A stretch of 60,739 nt of DNA, from the NCBI GenBank assembly GCA_937873275.1, contig CALMRC010000103.1:1-60739 (forward strand), read 5' to 3'. Shown here in pieces: positions 58,540-60,739 of the stretch (the first letter of the stretch is position 1; every line of letters starts with the position of its first letter). Made by a program: the position numbers and the translations under genes. Source of the DNA: an uncultured Spirochaetota bacterium (lineage in GTDB: Bacteria; Spirochaetota; Spirochaetia; Treponematales; UBA12059). The notes beneath the pieces were generated by a model. It was not told the DNA's origin. It saw only the letters and a list, made by a program, of their open reading frames with translations, and searched no databases.

Positions 58540-59708
58540 CGCACCCCGACGAAGCCCTCGCCCTCATCGCCCGGCAGGAGGTGGACCTCCTGCCCGAGGA
58601 CCCCGACGAAGTCCCCCTGCACGGGGCCCTGGGCCGGGTCCTGGCCCGGGACCTGTACGCTCGGGTCGACCAGCCCCCCTTCGACAAGTCCGCCATGGAC
58701 GGATTCGCCTGGGGCGGGAAGCCCGCGGACTTCCTCCGGATCGTCCGGACCCTTCCGGCGGGGACCGTCACGGACCGGCCCCTGGCCCCCGGGGAATGCG
58801 CCCGGATCATGACCGGGGCCCCCCTGCCCCCGGGAGCCGATCGCGTCCAGCGGGTGGAGTGGACCGAGGAGGCGGACGGGCGGGTCCGGTTCACGAAGGC
58901 CGAGTCCGCGGACAACGTGATCCGCCGGGGGGAGAACCAGAAGGCCGGGGACCTCCTTTTGGGCCGCAGGCTCCTGCGGCCGGCGGACATCGGGATCCTG
59001 GCGTCCTCGGGGTACGACCGGGTGCCCGTCCAGCGGAAGCCCGTCGTCGGCATCCTCTCCACGGGGGACGAGCTCCGGACCTCCGGGGAGCCCCTGGAAC
59101 CGGGGACCATCTACGACTCCAACGGGCCCCAGTTGGCGGCCCAGGCCGCGGCGGCGGGCTGCGAGGTCCTCTTTTACGGCCGCTTCCCGGACCTCCCGGA
59201 ACCCCTCGAGGCCGCCGTGCGAACGGCCCTCTCGGAATGCGACCTGGTTCTCCTGTCCGGCGGGGTCTCCATGGGGGACTTCGACTACGTTCCCGAGGTC
59301 CTGGCCCGGTGCGGCGTTGAGAAGATCTTCCACAACCTGGCCATGAAGCCCGGGAAGCCCACCTTCCTGGGGCGGCGGGAGAACGTCTTCGTCCTGGGGC
59401 TGCCCGGGAACCCCGTCTCCACCTTCGTGAACTTCGAGATCCTGGGAAAGGCCGTGCTGGCCCGGCTCCGGGGACTGCCTCCGGACGTCCCCGCCGTGCG
59501 GGCCCGGCTCGCGGCGGGGATATCCCGGCGGGACGCCGAGCGGGTCGAGTTCCTGCCCGCCCGGTATTCCGGGGGAGAGATCCGGGTCTTGCGGTACTCG
59601 GGATCCTCCATGCTGAGCGTGTTGTCCGGGGCGAACGCCCTCATCCGGCTGGAGATCGGGCAAAAATCCCGGGAACCGGGAGAGGATATTGATGCGCGAC
59701 TCCTTTGA
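58536..59708 (+). CDS. moeA: Molybdopterin molybdenumtransferase MoeA
   Basis: Inserts molybdate or tungstate into adenylated molybdopterin. 390 residues, all four domains expected. Blocks: VDQPPFDKSAMDGFAW, GECARIMTGAPLPPGADRVQRVE, VIRRGENQKAGD, VGILSTGDELRTSGEPL, IYDSNGPQLAAQA, LLSGGVSMGDFDYV and FVLGLPGNPVSTFVNFEI. No fused C-terminal periplasmic-binding domain. Next to TupABC it may insert tungsten. It overlaps moaA by 17 bases. Confidence 0.94.
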   Translation: MTHPDEALALIARQEVDLLPEDPDEVPLHGALGRVLARDLYARVDQPPFDKSAMDGFAWGGKPADFLRIVRTLPAGTVTDRPLAPGECARIMTGAPLPPGADRVQRVEWTEEADGRVRFTKAESADNVIRRGENQKAGDLLLGRRLLRPADIGILASSGYDRVPVQRKPVVGILSTGDELRTSGEPLEPGTIYDSNGPQLAAQAAAAGCEVLFYGRFPDLPEPLEAAVRTALSECDLVLLSGGVSMGDFDYVPEVLARCGVEKIFHNLAMKPGKPTFLGRRENVFVLGLPGNPVSTFVNFEILGKAVLARLRGLPPDVPAVRARLAAGISRRDAERVEFLPARYSGGEIRVLRYSGSSMLSVLSGANALIRLEIGQKSREPGEDIDARLL

Positions 59709-60489
59709 CCGGACCATCGACTACCTCCGGATCTCGGTCACGGACCGGTGCAACCTCCGCTGCGTCTACTGCATGCCCGCCGAGGGGGTTCCCCTGCTTC
59801 GGCACGAGGACATCCTCAGCCTGGAGGAGATCGTCCGGGTGGCCCGGGCGGCGGCGGGGCTCGGGATCCGCAAGATCCGCCTGACCGGCGGGGAGCCCCT
59901 GGTCCGCAAGGGCATCCTGGACCTGGTCTCCCTCCTCCGGCCCATCCCCGGCCTGGAGATCCTGGGGATGACCACGAACGGCACCCTCCTGGCCCCCGTG
60001 GCCCGGGAGCTCCGCGATCGGGGCCTGGACTCGGTGAACATCTCCCTGGACACCCTGGACCCCGGGCGCTTCTCCGCCCTGACCCGGGGCGGCCGCCTGG
60101 CGGACGCCCTCGCGGGCATCGACGCCGCGGTCCGGGCGGGCATCCCGGTGAAGATCAACACCGTGGTCTCCGACGGGGATCCCGAGGGCGACCTGGAGCG
60201 GGTCGCCGCCTTCTGCGCGGAGCGGGGATTGGGGCATCAGCGGATCCGTCATTACGACCTGGCGGGGCAGAAGCAGGACCAGGACGATTTCGAGCGGCCG
60301 CCCCGGTGCGGGGACTGCAACCGGATCCGCCTCCTGGCGGACGGGACCCTGAAACCCTGCCTGCACACGGACCTCGCGGTTCCGGTGGATTTCTCGGACA
60401 TCGAAGGGAGCCTGCGCGAGTGCGTGCGGGCCAAGCCGGGCCGCGGCGCGGCCTGCACGACCCTGGCGGTCGGACAGATCGGAGGATAG
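59692..60489 (+). CDS. moaA: GTP 3',8-cyclase MoaA, compact form
   Basis: First enzyme of molybdopterin synthesis. 265 residues from the ATG at 59692 (GAGG about 7 bases before). N-terminal cluster C20, C24, C27 ([11 protein letters not shown]), [36 protein letters not shown] and VKINTVV are normal. C-terminal cluster C206, C209, C223 ([19 protein letters not shown]), with the substrate-binding Arg pair in CNRIR, and the final GG are intact. Missing are about 60 residues that usually lie between the INTVV strand and CNRxR, including the RFIExMP block. The usual length is about 325-340. I infer an active but trimmed enzyme. Confidence 0.88.
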   Translation: MRDSFDRTIDYLRISVTDRCNLRCVYCMPAEGVPLLRHEDILSLEEIVRVARAAAGLGIRKIRLTGGEPLVRKGILDLVSLLRPIPGLEILGMTTNGTLLAPVARELRDRGLDSVNISLDTLDPGRFSALTRGGRLADALAGIDAAVRAGIPVKINTVVSDGDPEGDLERVAAFCAERGLGHQRIRHYDLAGQKQDQDDFERPPRCGDCNRIRLLADGTLKPCLHTDLAVPVDFSDIEGSLRECVRAKPGRGAACTTLAVGQIGG

Positions 60490-60490
60490 G

Positions 60491-60739
60491 ATGGCGGAAA
60501 CGGACAGGTTGACCCACGTGGACGGGTCGGGACAGGCCCGGATGGTGGACGTCTCGGGCAAGCCCCGCGTGCGGCGCACGGCCCGGGCGGAGGGTTTCGT
60601 GCTCCTGGCGCCCGGGACCGTCCGTCTGGTGCGGGAGAACGCTCTGGCCAAGGGAGACGTCCTGGCCGCGGCCCGCCTGGCGGGCATCCTGGGCGCGAAG
60701 CGCACGGCGGACCTCATCCCCCTGTGCCACAACATCGAG
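60491..60739 (+). CDS. moaC: Cyclic pyranopterin monophosphate synthase MoaC, N-terminal part, cut by window end
   Basis: 83 codons are visible from the ATG at 60491 (GGAGG just before). The translation reads [24 protein letters not shown] and goes on to [29 protein letters not shown], all classical MoaC sequence, including the LCH motif at the active site. MoaC turns the MoaA product into cyclic pyranopterin monophosphate. The gene begins 1 base after moaA. The rest lies beyond the window. Confidence 0.96.
   Translation, partial: MAETDRLTHVDGSGQARMVDVSGKPRVRRTARAEGFVLLAPGTVRLVRENALAKGDVLAAARLAGILGAKRTADLIPLCHNIE

Noticed and set aside
1-60739. tRNA, rRNA, tmRNA or 6S RNA genes
   Set aside because: No cloverleaf, CCA-ended or rRNA-like segments were noticed in the intergenic stretches, which are mostly under 200 bases.
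1-60739. Insertion sequences, prophage or integration sites
   Set aside because: No transposase or integrase motifs, no terminal inverted repeats with target duplications, and uniform base composition throughout.

Overview
This is a GC-rich, gene-dense bacterial chromosome segment. No IS element, prophage, CRISPR array, tRNA or rRNA gene is visible. The gene content suggests a free-living member of the Spirochaetota, near Treponema and relatives. The evidence is an outer-membrane assembly run (tamB-bamA-skp beside mutS), tmk followed by a small exported protein, a PilZN3-type protein, a CapD/aminotransferase pair followed by xanthine-dehydrogenase-like genes, and paired TPR proteins. These orders match what I remember of Treponema pallidum and were not checked by search.

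Layout. (1) 1-7842, minus strand: a translation and RNA operon rimP-nusA-infB-rbfA-truB-ribF-rpsO-pnp, led by a strong promoter and a leader that ends in an intrinsic terminator. (2) 7930-20889: mutS-comF, a STAS protein, tamB-bamA-skp, and tmk with an exported protein. (3) 21073-23164: an RlpA/SPOR-like protein and an exported protein. (4) 23228-30744, plus strand: a tightly overlapping operon starting with a NusG paralogue, then sugar dehydratase, aminotransferase, a three-subunit molybdenum-hydroxylase-like enzyme and a tetrapyrrole-methylase-fold methyltransferase. (5) 30741-36154: PilZN3 protein, yebC-ruvC-ruvA-ruvB-queA and a small zinc protein. (6) 36285-43876: NeuB-like synthase, mutS2-rsgA-murI-zinc ribbon, pentapeptide protein, MBL hydrolase and DUF2147. 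(7) 43934-50824: lepB-hemW-pdxY, smpB, rsmD, two TPR proteins and rlmN. (8) 50892-55788: formimidoyltransferase-cyclodeaminase, PilZ protein, ferritin-like protein and a DEAD-box helicase. (9) 56018-60739: tungstate transport and molybdopterin synthesis (tupABC-moeA-moaA-moaC), preceded by a long leader that looks like a Moco/Tuco riboswitch.

The parts connect. The last operon can supply a tungsto- or molybdopterin cofactor, and the hydroxylase-like enzyme near 26.5-29.9 kb is a possible user. CapD, aminotransferase and NeuB-like enzymes could belong to one surface or flagellar sugar pathway. Most housekeeping genes sit in operons with 1-26 base overlaps.

Most notable signals. A Moco-type leader whose closing stem would hide the ribosome-binding site of a 30-codon ORF that is itself coupled to tupA. 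A recurring promoter arrangement in which the -10 hexamer lies 6-9 bases before ATG with no Shine-Dalgarno, implying leaderless mRNAs. Divergent promoters sharing one -35 core. An attenuator-like leader in front of rimP-nusA-infB. A 10-codon Pro-rich ORF in front of smpB. Several enzymes with altered key residues (Tmk, RibF, RlpA-like, MBL hydrolase, hydroxylase large subunit) and a compact MoaA.
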